A DNA stretch of 64,000 bases. It comes from CAZEHO01 sp964511945 (GTDB lineage Bacteria; Actinomycetota; Acidimicrobiia; Spongiisociales; UBA11373). How positions within the stretch are numbered: position 1 is the stretch's first letter; each line of letters begins with the position of its first letter. The stretch is taken from contig CAZEHO010000007.1 of assembly GCA_964511945.1 (NCBI GenBank), positions 1 through 64,000 of the forward strand, in the 5' to 3' direction. Below the pieces are notes generated by a model. That model had not been told where the DNA came from, made no database searches, and worked only from the letters and a program-made list of their open reading frames with translations. The position numbers and the translations under genes are program-made. Of this stretch, positions 32,547-40,521 are shown in pieces.

Positions 32547-33456
32547 GAGATTGATCATCATTGGCTCCGGCCCTTCGGGGCTGACCGCCGCCATTTACGC
32601 GGCGCGCGCCGACCTCAACCCGTTGATGATCGAAGGTCTCGAGGCCGGCGGCCAGTTGATGCTTACGACCGACGTGGAGAACTACCCGGGCTTCCCCGAC
32701 GGGGTCATGGGCCCGGAGATGATGGACCTGTTCCGCAAGCAGGCCGAAAGATTCGGCACCCGGATCATGTCCGGCAACGTCACGCGAGTGGACTTGTCGT
32801 CCCGACCGTTCGGCATCTGGATCGGAGACCAGGAGTACCGCGCCGATGCGGCGATCATCTCAACCGGCGCTTCCGCCCGCTGGCTGGACGTCCCCGGCGA
32901 GGAGAAGCTGCGCGGCCATGGGGTCTCTGCGTGTGCAACCTGCGACGGTTTCTTCTTCAAGGACCGTGAGATCGTGGTGGTCGGTGGAGGCGACTCCGCC
33001 ATGGAGGAGGCACTCTTCCTGACGAAGTTTGCGTCCAAGGTGACCATCGTCCACCGCCGCGACGAGTTCCGGGCATCCAAGATCATGGCAAACCGTGCGC
33101 TCGAGCATCCGAAGATCGCCGTTCGCTGGAACAGCACGGTCGAAGAGATCCTCGGCGACGACACGGTGTCTGCGGTGGTCCTCAAGGACACGCAGACCGG
33201 TGAGACCGAGACCTTCCCTACCGAAGGGGTGTTCATGGCCATCGGCCATACACCGAACACCGAGCTGGTTGCCGGGCAGTTGGAACTCAACGAGAAGGGC
33301 TACCTGACCACCTTCTCCAACACGTCCACGTCGGTGGAAGGCGTGTTCGGGGCGGGCGACGTGGTGGACTTCACGTACCGCCAGGCGGTCACCGCGGCCG
33401 GAATGGGAGCCCAGGCTGCCATCGACGCCGAACGGTGGCTCGACAGCCAGGAATGA
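32539..33456 (+). CDS. trxB: thioredoxin reductase
   Basis: A 305-residue NADPH-dependent thioredoxin reductase of the low-molecular-weight type. It has an FAD-binding GSGPSGLTAA start (residues 8-17), the redox-active CATC (near 132-135), the NADPH-binding GGGDSAMEEA and the C-terminal FAD motif GVFGAGDVVD. It reduces the thioredoxin encoded just downstream. The ATG at 32539 has GGTGAGGA 8 nt upstream and overlaps the preceding gene. Confidence 0.96.
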   Translation: MNERLIIIGSGPSGLTAAIYAARADLNPLMIEGLEAGGQLMLTTDVENYPGFPDGVMGPEMMDLFRKQAERFGTRIMSGNVTRVDLSSRPFGIWIGDQEYRADAAIISTGASARWLDVPGEEKLRGHGVSACATCDGFFFKDREIVVVGGGDSAMEEALFLTKFASKVTIVHRRDEFRASKIMANRALEHPKIAVRWNSTVEEILGDDTVSAVVLKDTQTGETETFPTEGVFMAIGHTPNTELVAGQLELNEKGYLTTFSNTSTSVEGVFGAGDVVDFTYRQAVTAAGMGAQAAIDAERWLDSQE

Positions 33457-33520
33457 ACCCAAACCTCGGCGGGTTGGAGCGATCGGACTACATCATCACA
33501 GAGGAGGTGAGGACCGTCCC

Positions 33521-33862
33521 GTGCGGTCCCCGACAATGGCAGAGAACATGATCAAGGCAACCGACCAGACGTTCGGCGATCTGATCGCCGGCGACACGCC
33601 CGTCCTGGTGGATTTCTGGGCCGAATGGTGCGGACCCTGCCGCATGATCGCGCCGATCCTCGAGGAGATGTCCACGGAGTACGCGGGCAAGATCACCATT
33701 GCCAAGCTCAACGTCGACGAAAACCCGCAGACTGCGATGCAATACGATGTGATGAGCATCCCGACGATGATCCTGTATCAGAGCGGGAGCGAGAAGAAGC
33801 GCATTGTCGGCGCCCGTCCGAAGCATGCACTCGTATCGGAACTCGGTGAGTTCCTGAACTGA
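33521..33862 (+). CDS. trxA: thioredoxin
   Basis: A 113-residue thioredoxin with the canonical WCGPC active site (in FWAEWCGPCRM) and the cis-Pro loop SIPTM. It reduces cytoplasmic disulfides using electrons from TrxB. The GTG at 33521 follows GAGGAGGTGAGG; an ATG at 33536 is an alternative start that would lose five residues. It lies 64 nt after trxB, probably in the same operon. Confidence 0.95.
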   Translation: MRSPTMAENMIKATDQTFGDLIAGDTPVLVDFWAEWCGPCRMIAPILEEMSTEYAGKITIAKLNVDENPQTAMQYDVMSIPTMILYQSGSEKKRIVGARPKHALVSELGEFLN

Positions 33863-33890
33863 GCCGGGGGTTCTGCGACGATAGGGCGTC

Positions 33891-34856
33891 GTGGCTCTCT
33901 ACCAACAAGGTGACAGCGGCGAGCCGGTCCACGACATCCAGGACCGGCTCGTTGCAATGGGGTACTCCGTCGGCAGTGATGTCGCCGGCGAGTTCGGTGC
34001 CGGCACCGCCCAAGCCGTCGCCGATTTTCAGCGCTCCCGCAGCCTGGCCCCCGACGGCATGGTGGGCCGTGAGACCTGGCGGACACTCGTCGACGCCGGG
34101 TTTCGCCTCGGCGACCGGATCCTCTACTACCGCCTGCCCATGCTTCATGGTGAGGATGTCGCCTCTCTGCAACGTGATCTGAATGCCCTCGGGTTCGATG
34201 CTGGCAATGTCGATGGCATCTTCGGTCCGAACACCCTGCGGGCCGTGATGGATTTCCAGCAGAACCGCCGCCTGGCAGAAGATGGCATTGCGGGATCACA
34301 GGTGGTCTCGGAACTTGTGCTCATCGTGCGCGCCACCCAGAAAATGGGAAGGGATGTAGTTAGGGAACGGGTCTGGATGCGCTCACTCCCCCACAGCCTG
34401 GCCGGCCTCCGGGTCATGCTCGATCCGTTCTGTCGGGATGAACAGGAAGCCGAGGTGTCCTGGGAAGCGGTGGCGGCGGCAGCCGACTCCCTCCGCGACC
34501 TCGGAGCCATCCCGGTGATCTCCCGAAGCCGCGACACCCGGCCGGCAGAACGAATCCGGGCCCGGCAGGCCAACCAGATCGCTGCCGACCTGATCATCGC
34601 GTTTGCCCTGCCGCGCACCGACACCACCGGAGTGTTCTACTTCGCGTCGGCGTTGAGCCACTCAGAAGCAGGTGCCGCTCTGGCCGATTCTGTTGCGGCA
34701 GGCCTGGGTTTGGACGCCGTCGGCCGATCGATGCCCATACTCAAGGAAACCCGGGCGCCCGCGGTGATCATCACCGTTCCCCGGCTGGACGCACCACTCG
34801 GGCGCGCAGTAACCCGGGGTCTGGAGCGCTGGTTCTCAGGCCGTGAAGAGGCCTAG
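33891..34856 (+). CDS. cwlM: CwlM-like PG-binding protein, amidase lost
   Basis: A 321-residue protein with two peptidoglycan-binding domains (PG_binding_1; about 1-65 and 78-140) and a C-terminal amidase_3-like fold (about 170-321). It has no signal peptide. In amidase_3 enzymes the first strand ends in DPGHGG, with His as zinc ligand. Here it reads MLDPFCRDEQEAE, and the C-terminal catalytic Glu region is also missing (APAVIITVPRLDAP). So it is probably a regulatory pseudo-amidase, as CwlM of mycobacteria, which activates MurA. Its place between trxA and parB is the actinobacterial cwlM position. Confidence 0.85.
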   Translation: MALYQQGDSGEPVHDIQDRLVAMGYSVGSDVAGEFGAGTAQAVADFQRSRSLAPDGMVGRETWRTLVDAGFRLGDRILYYRLPMLHGEDVASLQRDLNALGFDAGNVDGIFGPNTLRAVMDFQQNRRLAEDGIAGSQVVSELVLIVRATQKMGRDVVRERVWMRSLPHSLAGLRVMLDPFCRDEQEAEVSWEAVAAAADSLRDLGAIPVISRSRDTRPAERIRARQANQIAADLIIAFALPRTDTTGVFYFASALSHSEAGAALADSVAAGLGLDAVGRSMPILKETRAPAVIITVPRLDAPLGRAVTRGLERWFSGREEA

Positions 34857-34978
34857 TGCCCGACCGGAACCTCTCGTCGCTCTCAGATACGGCTCAGGAC
34901 GCCTCCGTTATCGCCCTTCAAGACATGCCCTCAGCCCTTGACGCCTCCAGCCGGAGGTGCTTCCGGCCGGGGCACTAG
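34853..34978. terminator. inverted repeat between cwlM and parB
   Basis: CTAGTGCCCGACCGGAA (34853) and its near-complement (34961-34978) frame the convergent gap and cover both stop codons. An inner CCTCC/GGAGG hairpin lies at 34944-34957. It is probably a bidirectional terminator. The symmetric outer arms may also reflect an old inverted duplication. Confidence 0.5.
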
Positions 34979-35826
34979 CCGGAAAGCGACCGGTAGATCC
35001 GCTCGAGATCGTCGATCGAAGAGAAGCGCACCACCAATTTGCCTCTCCCCCGCTTGCCGTAGTCGATTCGGACCGGGCTGCCGAGCCGTTCTCCCAATTG
35101 CTCCTCGAGCGCGAGGATCTCAGCAGGTCGCTCCGCTTTCGGTCGAACCGTCGAGGTTTGGTCGTCTCCACGCCGGGCCCGAACCGCATCCTCCATCCGC
35201 CGAACCGACCAGCCTTCGTCGGCGGCCCGTCTGGCAATGTGCTCGGCGTATGCCTCGTCCTCCAAACCGACCAACGGGCGGCAGTGGCCGGCACTCAGTT
35301 CGCCGGAGGCGAGCAGCGTCTGGACGGCGGCCGGCAGTGAGAGAAGCCGCAGGGTGTTGCTGATGGCGCTGCGGCTCTTCCCGACGCGGGAGCCGATTTC
35401 ATCGTGAGTCAACCCAAAATCTTCCAGTAGTTGTCGGTAGGCTGCAGCTTCCTCCAGGGGGGTGAGATCCTCGCGGACCACATTCTCTACCAGCGCCTCG
35501 GTGAGAGATGCCTGGTCGTCCCCGGCCCTTATGACCGCCGGGACCTCGGAGAGGCCCGCCATGCCTGCGGCCCGCCACCGACGCTCTCCCGCCACCAGCA
35601 CGTACCGATCGTCCGCCGCGGGCCGGACGACGATCGGCTGGAGCACGCCGAGCTCCCGGATCGAGGCTGCGAGTCCCTCGAGCGCCTCGGGGTCGATCTG
35701 CTCGCGGGGCTGCTGAGGATTCGGGTCGATGGCCGTTACCGGCACCGTAGTGAATCCGGTCTCCGGTCGCTCTGCCGGGATGAGCGCTTCAAGTCCCCTT
35801 CCCAGCCCGGTCTTACGTGCGGCCAT
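34975..35826 (-). CDS. parB: chromosome partitioning protein ParB
   Basis: A 283-residue ParB. The N-terminal CTPase domain has IDPNPQQPREQID and VAGERRWRAAG, the central HTH region (about 120-200) has HDEIGSRVGKSRSAISN, and a dimerisation domain lies at the C-terminus (KLVVRFSSIDDLERIY). It binds parS and spreads on the origin DNA. The ATG at 35826 has AGGAGGAGGC upstream and overlaps parA by 14 nt. Confidence 0.95.
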   Translation of the reverse strand: MAARKTGLGRGLEALIPAERPETGFTTVPVTAIDPNPQQPREQIDPEALEGLAASIRELGVLQPIVVRPAADDRYVLVAGERRWRAAGMAGLSEVPAVIRAGDDQASLTEALVENVVREDLTPLEEAAAYRQLLEDFGLTHDEIGSRVGKSRSAISNTLRLLSLPAAVQTLLASGELSAGHCRPLVGLEDEAYAEHIARRAADEGWSVRRMEDAVRARRGDDQTSTVRPKAERPAEILALEEQLGERLGSPVRIDYGKRGRGKLVVRFSSIDDLERIYRSLSG

Positions 35827-36601
35827 GCCTCCTCCTGAACTCCTTGGCGAGTGCCCGATACGAGATCGCACCCCGACTCATCGGATCGAAAGCCTCGATG
35901 GGCTCGCCGTACGACGGCGCTTCAGCAAGACGGACCGTTCGCGGAATCACGGTGCGATAGGCCACGCTGCCGAAATGCTCACGAACCTGGACGGCAACGT
36001 CGGAAGCCAGCGTGGTCCGCCGGTCAAACATGGTGAGGAGGACACCTTCGATGCGAAGTCGAGGGTTAAGGTTTTCCTTGATCAGCTCGATATTTCTGAT
36101 CAATTGGCTCAGTCCCTCCAGCGCGTAGTACTCGCATTGGATTGGGATCAGGACTTCGTCGGCTGCAGTGAGTGCATTCACCGTGATCAGCCCGAGTGAC
36201 GGAGGACAATCGATCAGCACCGTGTCAAAGCGGCCGGCGACACCGTCCAGGGCCCGCGCCAGTTGGCGTTCTCGTGACATCCGGCTCACCAACTCGATTT
36301 CGGCACCGGCCAGGTCGATCGACGACGGAGCTACGTACAGGTTGCGAACGCTGGTGGGCTCGATGACGTCATCGAGCTCGGCGGACGCCAACATCACGTC
36401 GTACACCGAGGAAGTCACCGTGTCGTGGTCGATTCCGAGGCCCGACGTGGCATTCGCCTGCGGATCGATGTCGATGACCAGCACGTTCTCACCCTGGCCG
36501 ACGAGTGCGGCAGCCAGGTTGATAGCAGTGGTCGATTTGCCGACGCCGCCCTTCTGGTTGGCGACGGCCACGATGGTGCCCTTCTGGGCTTGATCAGTCA
36601 C
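35813..36601 (-). CDS. parA: chromosome partitioning ATPase ParA
   Basis: A 262-residue ParA/Soj ATPase. The deviant Walker A KGGVGKST is at 17-24 (NQKGGVGKSTTAINLA), Walker A' is VLVIDIDPQANAT and Walker B is VLIDCPPSLG. With ParB it segregates the origin. The GTG at 36601 (VTDQAQKG) is preferred; the longer frame runs into rsmG. It overlaps rsmG by 8 nt, so rsmG-parA-parB are co-transcribed. Confidence 0.95.
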   Translation of the reverse strand: MTDQAQKGTIVAVANQKGGVGKSTTAINLAAALVGQGENVLVIDIDPQANATSGLGIDHDTVTSSVYDVMLASAELDDVIEPTSVRNLYVAPSSIDLAGAEIELVSRMSRERQLARALDGVAGRFDTVLIDCPPSLGLITVNALTAADEVLIPIQCEYYALEGLSQLIRNIELIKENLNPRLRIEGVLLTMFDRRTTLASDVAVQVREHFGSVAYRTVIPRTVRLAEAPSYGEPIEAFDPMSRGAISYRALAKEFRRRHGRT

Positions 36602-37241
36602 CGAGGCGCATGATAAGCAGCCAGGCCGGGCCGTCAAGGATATCCGGCGGCACACCGACCCGCTCGGTACTCATCTGCATCGCCGCGGCGATGCCCTCGA
36701 GGTCTCTCGTGGTGTCGGGTGGCTCGGTCCGCCGACTGAGGCCCAGGACGGCGGTGCCGCCCGAAGGAAGGATCCGCGCGGACAGCCCAACCGCCTCCGG
36801 AGCCTTCACCGCACCGCGGAAGGTCATCGCCTCCCATTCGTCCCCAACCACAAACACGTCGGCCTGTTCGACGACCACGTTACTCAGCGCCAGGATTCTG
36901 ACGGCCCGGTGCAGCAAGCGGGTCCGGCGGCCTCCACGATCCAGCAGGGTGACAACGGTATCCGGCCACAGGATCGCGAGTGGAAGACCGGGAAGCCCGA
37001 CGCCGCTCCCCACGTCGAGGAGTTCAAGCGGTGGATTCTCACGCCATCCGGCTGCGAACGTGAGGGAGTCCCCAATGTGCCGGGACCACAGGCGGTCACC
37101 TTCTCGCGGACCCAATCCGCCGGCGGGGATCGCCTCATCGATCAGCCACTCGCCATACGCCTCAAGACCTGCGAGTTGGACATCATCAAGCGGATACCCG
37201 GCCCATTCAGCAGCACGACGAGCAATATCGGGGGAGTCCAT
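36594..37241 (-). CDS. rsmG: 16S rRNA m7G methyltransferase RsmG
   Basis: A 215-residue class I SAM methyltransferase that modifies G527 of 16S rRNA. Family motifs: LWSRHIGDSL, the SAM loop LLDVGSGVGLPGLPLAI, and a basic segment RGGRRTRLLHRAV. The ATG at 37241 is chosen since TACTAT lies 8 nt upstream (leaderless pattern) and the upstream frame enters the repeat region. First gene of the par operon. Confidence 0.92.
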   Translation of the reverse strand: MDSPDIARRAAEWAGYPLDDVQLAGLEAYGEWLIDEAIPAGGLGPREGDRLWSRHIGDSLTFAAGWRENPPLELLDVGSGVGLPGLPLAILWPDTVVTLLDRGGRRTRLLHRAVRILALSNVVVEQADVFVVGDEWEAMTFRGAVKAPEAVGLSARILPSGGTAVLGLSRRTEPPDTTRDLEGIAAAMQMSTERVGVPPDILDGPAWLLIMRLGD

Positions 37242-37249
37242 GAGTCGCG

Positions 37250-37255
37250 ATAGTA
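37250..37255 (-). promoter_or_regulatory. -10 element of rsmG-parA-parB
   Basis: TACTAT on the minus strand ends 8 nt before the rsmG ATG. There is no Shine-Dalgarno. Confidence 0.5.
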
Positions 37256-37289
37256 GGGGATCGGGGAAGACGGGTCTGGGATCCAAACC

Positions 37290-37399
37290 TGGGAGATCAG
37301 GAATCAGGGATCAGAAGTCGGGCATCCGGCATCGGGATGCTCAATCCAGCCTCTGTCTGTTTCCTGACTCCTGGCGCCTGATTCCTGTGACCACGGCGA
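37290..37399. repeat. long palindromic heptad array
   Basis: Six successive 7-mers end in TC (GGAGATC, AGGAATC and so on; 37296-37337). Later, inverted CCTGANN-type heptads follow (37357-37397). The exact 7-bp phase is kept for most of about 100 bp. It lies in the gap between jag and rsmG, next to parS. Confidence 0.65.
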
Positions 37400-37416
37400 G
37401 CGAGCACTCGCTCGCC

Positions 37417-37430
37417 GTTTCACGTGAAAC
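37417..37430. promoter_or_regulatory. parS centromere site
   Basis: GTTTCACGTGAAAC is a perfect palindrome and matches the core of the bacterial parS consensus. It lies between jag and rsmG-parA-parB, about 3 kb from dnaA. It is the only such site seen in the window. ParB should load here. Confidence 0.93.
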
Positions 37431-37435
37431 AGGAA

Positions 37436-37457
37436 GGCCCCGCGAGGTCGCGGGGCC
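37436..37457 (-). terminator. terminator of rpmH-jag operon
   Basis: GGCCCCGC and GCGGGGCC form a perfect 8-bp stem with a 6-nt loop, flanked by AA/TT. It is downstream of jag and 6 bp from parS. Confidence 0.75.
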
Positions 37458-37481
37458 TTCGGAGAGTGGATTTGAGTTCGG

Positions 37482-38387
37482 CTACTCGGGGCGTATCACC
37501 ACCGACCGCTCTGGTTCTTCACCCTCGGAGTAGGTCCGGACGCCGTCGATCTCAGCAATCGCATCGTGAACGACCTTGCGCTCCGCCGGGTTCATCGGCT
37601 CGAGCATGATCTCACCACCCTCATCGAGCACCTGCTCGGCCAGGCGGTCGGCGTAGATCTTCAGGGCCTCTCTCCGCCGTTCGCCGTAGCCGGCGATGTC
37701 GATCCGGATCCGGGCACCCTCTTGTGTCTTCCGCTGCACCACGGTCCTGCTGAGTTCCAGGATCGACTGCATCACCGACCCGCGCTCTCCGACCAGTGCT
37801 TCGGTCTCGGCGCCGCTCACATCGGCGTAGATCACGTCGTCCTCGACTCGGGTGACGATGGTGCCCTCAAAGCCAAAGGCATCGACCAACCCGCGGAGGA
37901 ACTCCTCAACGACCTGTGCTTGCTCGTTGATATCCACCGTCACCTGTGGTTCCTCCTGCTCTCCCCTTACCGGTCGGGGAGTCTCGGCTGCTCGTTCCTG
38001 TTGGGGCCGGGGCGCTCTCTTCTGCGCTTGCTCCCGCCTCGACTGCTCTCTCGTGGTTCTCTCTTCTCGACGGCGGTCGTTCTGGGGCCGGCGCCGTTCA
38101 CCGCCACCAGAACCACCCGATTTCCGGTGACGGCCCTCGCCTTTCCGCCCAGAATCCGAGCGTCCCGACTGGCCCCGGTTCCGCCTGCGGCGCCGGCGCT
38201 TCTTTGGCTTTCGGCGGATCCTGACCACGGCATCCTTGCCGCCCATCCCAAGGAATCCACGGCTTGGCTCCTGTAACACTTCGATCTCAGCGTGCTCACG
38301 ATCGTCCAATCCAAGCTCGGCGAGACCAGCCTCGACCGCCCGGTCGACGCTCGGGCCGATGGTTTCGACCCAATCCCACTCCACCAT
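37482..38387 (-). CDS. jag: Jag/KhpB RNA-binding protein
   Basis: A 301-residue protein. It has a Jag N-terminal domain (about 5-60; SRGFLGMGGKDAVVRI), a very basic Arg/Ser/Gly-rich linker (about 60-145), then a KH domain (about 150-225) and an R3H domain (about 230-295; NPAERKVVHDAIAEIDGVRTYSEGEEPER). KhpB with KhpA binds RNAs and affects cell division and elongation in other bacteria. The Arg-rich linker is long for the family and may add RNA affinity. The ATG directly follows the yidC stop. Confidence 0.92.
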   Translation of the reverse strand: MVEWDWVETIGPSVDRAVEAGLAELGLDDREHAEIEVLQEPSRGFLGMGGKDAVVRIRRKPKKRRRRRRNRGQSGRSDSGRKGEGRHRKSGGSGGGERRRPQNDRRREERTTREQSRREQAQKRAPRPQQERAAETPRPVRGEQEEPQVTVDINEQAQVVEEFLRGLVDAFGFEGTIVTRVEDDVIYADVSGAETEALVGERGSVMQSILELSRTVVQRKTQEGARIRIDIAGYGERRREALKIYADRLAEQVLDEGGEIMLEPMNPAERKVVHDAIAEIDGVRTYSEGEEPERSVVIRPE

Positions 38388-39344
38388 CTACTTCCTCCTC
38401 CGCTTCTTCCCACGTCGCTTCTTTGAGGCCTGCGGCGAGCGACTACTCCGTGGGGTCGGTGGGGGTCGGCGACGCGTCCCACCCGGTGTCTTCGGCTGCG
38501 GTGGCGGCGAACTCTTCGCCTCACCGCCGTCGCCGATCTTCTCGCTCACCTCGGCCTTCTCGGGCTTGGCGGTACCTCCGCCGGCCTGCTTGCGATCATC
38601 CAACGAGATGATCAGCGCCTGCTGGCCGATCCGGAAGATCTGGCTGGCAGCGAAGTAGACGACGAGCCCGGCCGGCATCTGGAACGAGATGAAGCCGAAG
38701 AACAATGGAAAAATCTTCATGATGGCCTGACCCGGCGGCTGTTGCTGGCCCTGGTTCTGACTGCGGGCCATCGTCTGTTTCTGCTGGTACCAGGCCGTTG
38801 CCATCACGATGATGATCGTGACGAGATAGGGGATCGCGCCCACAATGCCCTGATCCCATGCGACCCTCGGGGTCTGGGTCAGGTCCATGCCGAGGAAGTA
38901 GATCCCGTCCCGGGCGACGATATCCCCGGCAAGCCGGCTTCCCTCGCTGACATATTTTGCCGGATCGGTGCTGGCGAACGACCGCAAGACGCTGAAGAGC
39001 GCAAACCAGATCGGCATCTGCAGGAGAATCGGCAGACACCCTGCGGCCGGATTAACGCCCTGCTCCCGGTACATCGCCATGGTGGCTTCCTGCAGGGCCT
39101 GGCGATCGTGCTTGAGTTCGTTCTGCAGCTTCTTGAGTTCCGGCTGCATCTCCTGCATCGCCCGCATCGACCTGGTCTGCTTCAGCGTCAGCGGGAACAT
39201 CGCAACGCCGACCACGATCGTGAGCAGGATGATGGCGATTCCCAGGTTGGGGATCAGCCCATAGAAGAACGAGACGATCCCACCCATGAGGGATTGCAGG
39301 CCTTCCCATCCCGGGATCGCACCCAATATCGGAACCGCACCCAT
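38388..39344 (-). CDS. yidC: membrane protein insertase YidC
   Basis: A 318-residue YidC/Oxa1 insertase of the short type. The membrane core has helices near 22-45, 95-115, 165-190 and 205-240. A conserved Arg is in the hydrophilic groove (FPLTLKQTRSMRAM). The C-terminal tail is basic and Lys/Arg/Pro-rich (ending GKKRRRK) and may contact ribosomes. The ATG at 39344 has GAGAGGTAGG upstream. It overlaps the region just after yidD. Confidence 0.93.
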   Translation of the reverse strand: MGAVPILGAIPGWEGLQSLMGGIVSFFYGLIPNLGIAIILLTIVVGVAMFPLTLKQTRSMRAMQEMQPELKKLQNELKHDRQALQEATMAMYREQGVNPAAGCLPILLQMPIWFALFSVLRSFASTDPAKYVSEGSRLAGDIVARDGIYFLGMDLTQTPRVAWDQGIVGAIPYLVTIIIVMATAWYQQKQTMARSQNQGQQQPPGQAIMKIFPLFFGFISFQMPAGLVVYFAASQIFRIGQQALIISLDDRKQAGGGTAKPEKAEVSEKIGDGGEAKSSPPPQPKTPGGTRRRPPPTPRSSRSPQASKKRRGKKRRRK

Positions 39345-39351
39345 GATTCGC

Positions 39352-39606
39352 CTACCTCTCCCTTCTGGGCACCGGGTCGTGGCCACCTTCGCGGAAGGGG
39401 TGGCACCGGCCCACACGTTTCATTGCCATCCATCCTCCGCGCGCTGCCCCGTGCTCGCCGATCGCTTCATAGGCGTACTCCGAGCACGTTGGTAAATAAC
39501 GGCAGTTCCTGCCGAGAACGGGTGAGAAGAGCCTTCGGTAGAGCAGGATCAACCGCTGCAGCCACCATCCGGGCTGGTGCGGCTTCAAGATCGTTGTCGT
39601 CTCCAC
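39352..39606 (-). CDS. yidD: membrane insertion factor YidD
   Basis: An 84-residue YidD protein with the conserved YRRLFSPVLGRNCRYLPTCSEYAYEAI core (three Cys in the family order) and GGHDPVP at the end. It assists membrane insertion together with YidC. The GTG start has GAGGAG 6 nt upstream, inside the rnpA 3' end, and abuts the rnpA stop. Confidence 0.93.
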   Translation of the reverse strand: METTTILKPHQPGWWLQRLILLYRRLFSPVLGRNCRYLPTCSEYAYEAIGEHGAARGGWMAMKRVGRCHPFREGGHDPVPRRER

Positions 39607-40020
39607 TCAGTTCTCCTCCGGTCCCACGGCCCGTCGAACCCAGGTCACAACCTCATCGAACGGTGCTTCCACCACCGCTCGCGAGGCGATGACCAGGTAG
39701 TCGTTCCCGTCGCTGATGGGAGCAACGGCCACGGCCTCCCGCAATCGCCGTTTGGCCCGGTTGCGATCCACCGCAGAGCCGAGCTTCCGGCCCGCAACCA
39801 CGGCGACTCGAGGACGGCCGCTCCGACCGGGCGCCGTGATCACAGTCACGCCGCCGGCGCGCCGACGCGAGCCGACCCGCCGCACTTCCTTGATTTCGGA
39901 CCGGCCCGTCAGGGAATCGTACGGCCGGCCTCTACGCAGAGAGGCGCTGCCGACCCTTGAGGCGCCGCCGCTTGAGCACGGCTCTGCCGGCGCGGGTGCG
40001 CATCCGGACACGAAAGCCAT
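39607..40020 (-). CDS. rnpA: RNase P protein subunit
   Basis: The protein component of RNase P, which processes tRNA 5' ends. The family signature DRNRAKRRLREAV is clear, preceded by the PRVAVVAGRKLGSAV strand. The N-terminal segment LRRGRPYD aligns with the usual start of RnpA, but no ATG, GTG or TTG occurs there. The first in-frame ATG (40020) or GTG (40011) lies inside rpmH. A CTG at 39939 is the only codon near the expected start. I list the ATG form, giving 137 residues. Either the protein has a Thermus-like N-terminal extension overlapping rpmH or it uses CTG. Confidence 0.85.
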   Translation of the reverse strand: MAFVSGCAPAPAEPCSSGGASRVGSASLRRGRPYDSLTGRSEIKEVRRVGSRRRAGGVTVITAPGRSGRPRVAVVAGRKLGSAVDRNRAKRRLREAVAVAPISDGNDYLVIASRAVVEAPFDEVVTWVRRAVGPEEN

Positions 40021-40066
40021 GGGTCTTCTTCCGGCGACGAACGTTGGGTTGGTAGGTGCGTTTCAT
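39932..40066 (-). CDS. rpmH: 50S ribosomal protein L34
   Basis: A 44-residue L34 with the universal MKRTYQPNVRRRKKTHGFR start and an Arg/Lys-rich body ending RQRLSA. It is too short for ordinary ORF filters but unmistakable. First gene of the rpmH-rnpA-yidD-yidC-jag operon, divergent from dnaA. rnpA begins within it in another frame. Confidence 0.97.
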   Translation of the reverse strand: MKRTYQPNVRRRKKTHGFRVRMRTRAGRAVLKRRRLKGRQRLSA

Positions 40067-40102
40067 GGGGACGTCCCGAAGAGGGGAGGTGCGTCGGGGC
40101 GC

Positions 40103-40131
40103 AGGTTACGAATAGCCCCAATCCTTGTCAA
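40103..40131 (-). promoter_or_regulatory. promoter of rpmH operon
   Basis: TTGACA (40131-40126, minus strand), a 17-nt spacer and TAACCT (40108-40103) form a near-consensus housekeeping promoter. Transcription would start near 40096, 30 nt before rpmH. Confidence 0.75.
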
Positions 40132-40203
40132 AGGTGGATCGGTGCCGGGCCAAGCGTAACGCGCAGGGCGCGAAGAACTGGGCTGAATCGCGAAACATTG
40201 GCT

Positions 40204-40484
40204 TGTGGAGAATCGCGACTTCGGCCGGGCTGTACCAATAACTGCTCATCCATTATCTTCTTTCGGTATAAAGGAATCCGGAACCGGTCGCGACACAGGG
40301 ATTGTGGATAAGCTCGATTTTGTCTCTCTTGTGCGGCTCGTCCGCCGGTTCATATACTCCGCTCGCACCGGAGAGATCCGGTGGGCACTTCCCACCCAGG
40401 GACCGGCGCGGCCGCCGGCCCAGAAGGCGCAGTGACACCGAGTGGTGCGCCTTTCTCCACAGTTGTGGAAAGGCTTGTGGAGAA
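40204..40484. promoter_or_regulatory. DnaA-box cluster upstream of dnaA
   Basis: The 455-bp gap between rpmH and dnaA contains a perfect TTATCCACA box (minus, 40303-40311). Single-mismatch boxes TTCTCCACA lie at 40204-40212 (minus), 40453-40461 (plus) and 40476-40484 (minus), with a weaker one at 40464-40472. It probably serves dnaA autoregulation and may be part of the origin. Confidence 0.75.
40353..40358 (+). promoter_or_regulatory. -10 element of dnaA promoter
   Basis: TATACT lies between the DnaA boxes. A weak -35 (TTGTGC) is 18 nt upstream. The leader to the dnaA GTG would be about 160 nt. Confidence 0.5.
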
Positions 40485-40521
40485 CCCGTACAGGGGTACT
40501 GAGGCACGCGGAGGACACGAC

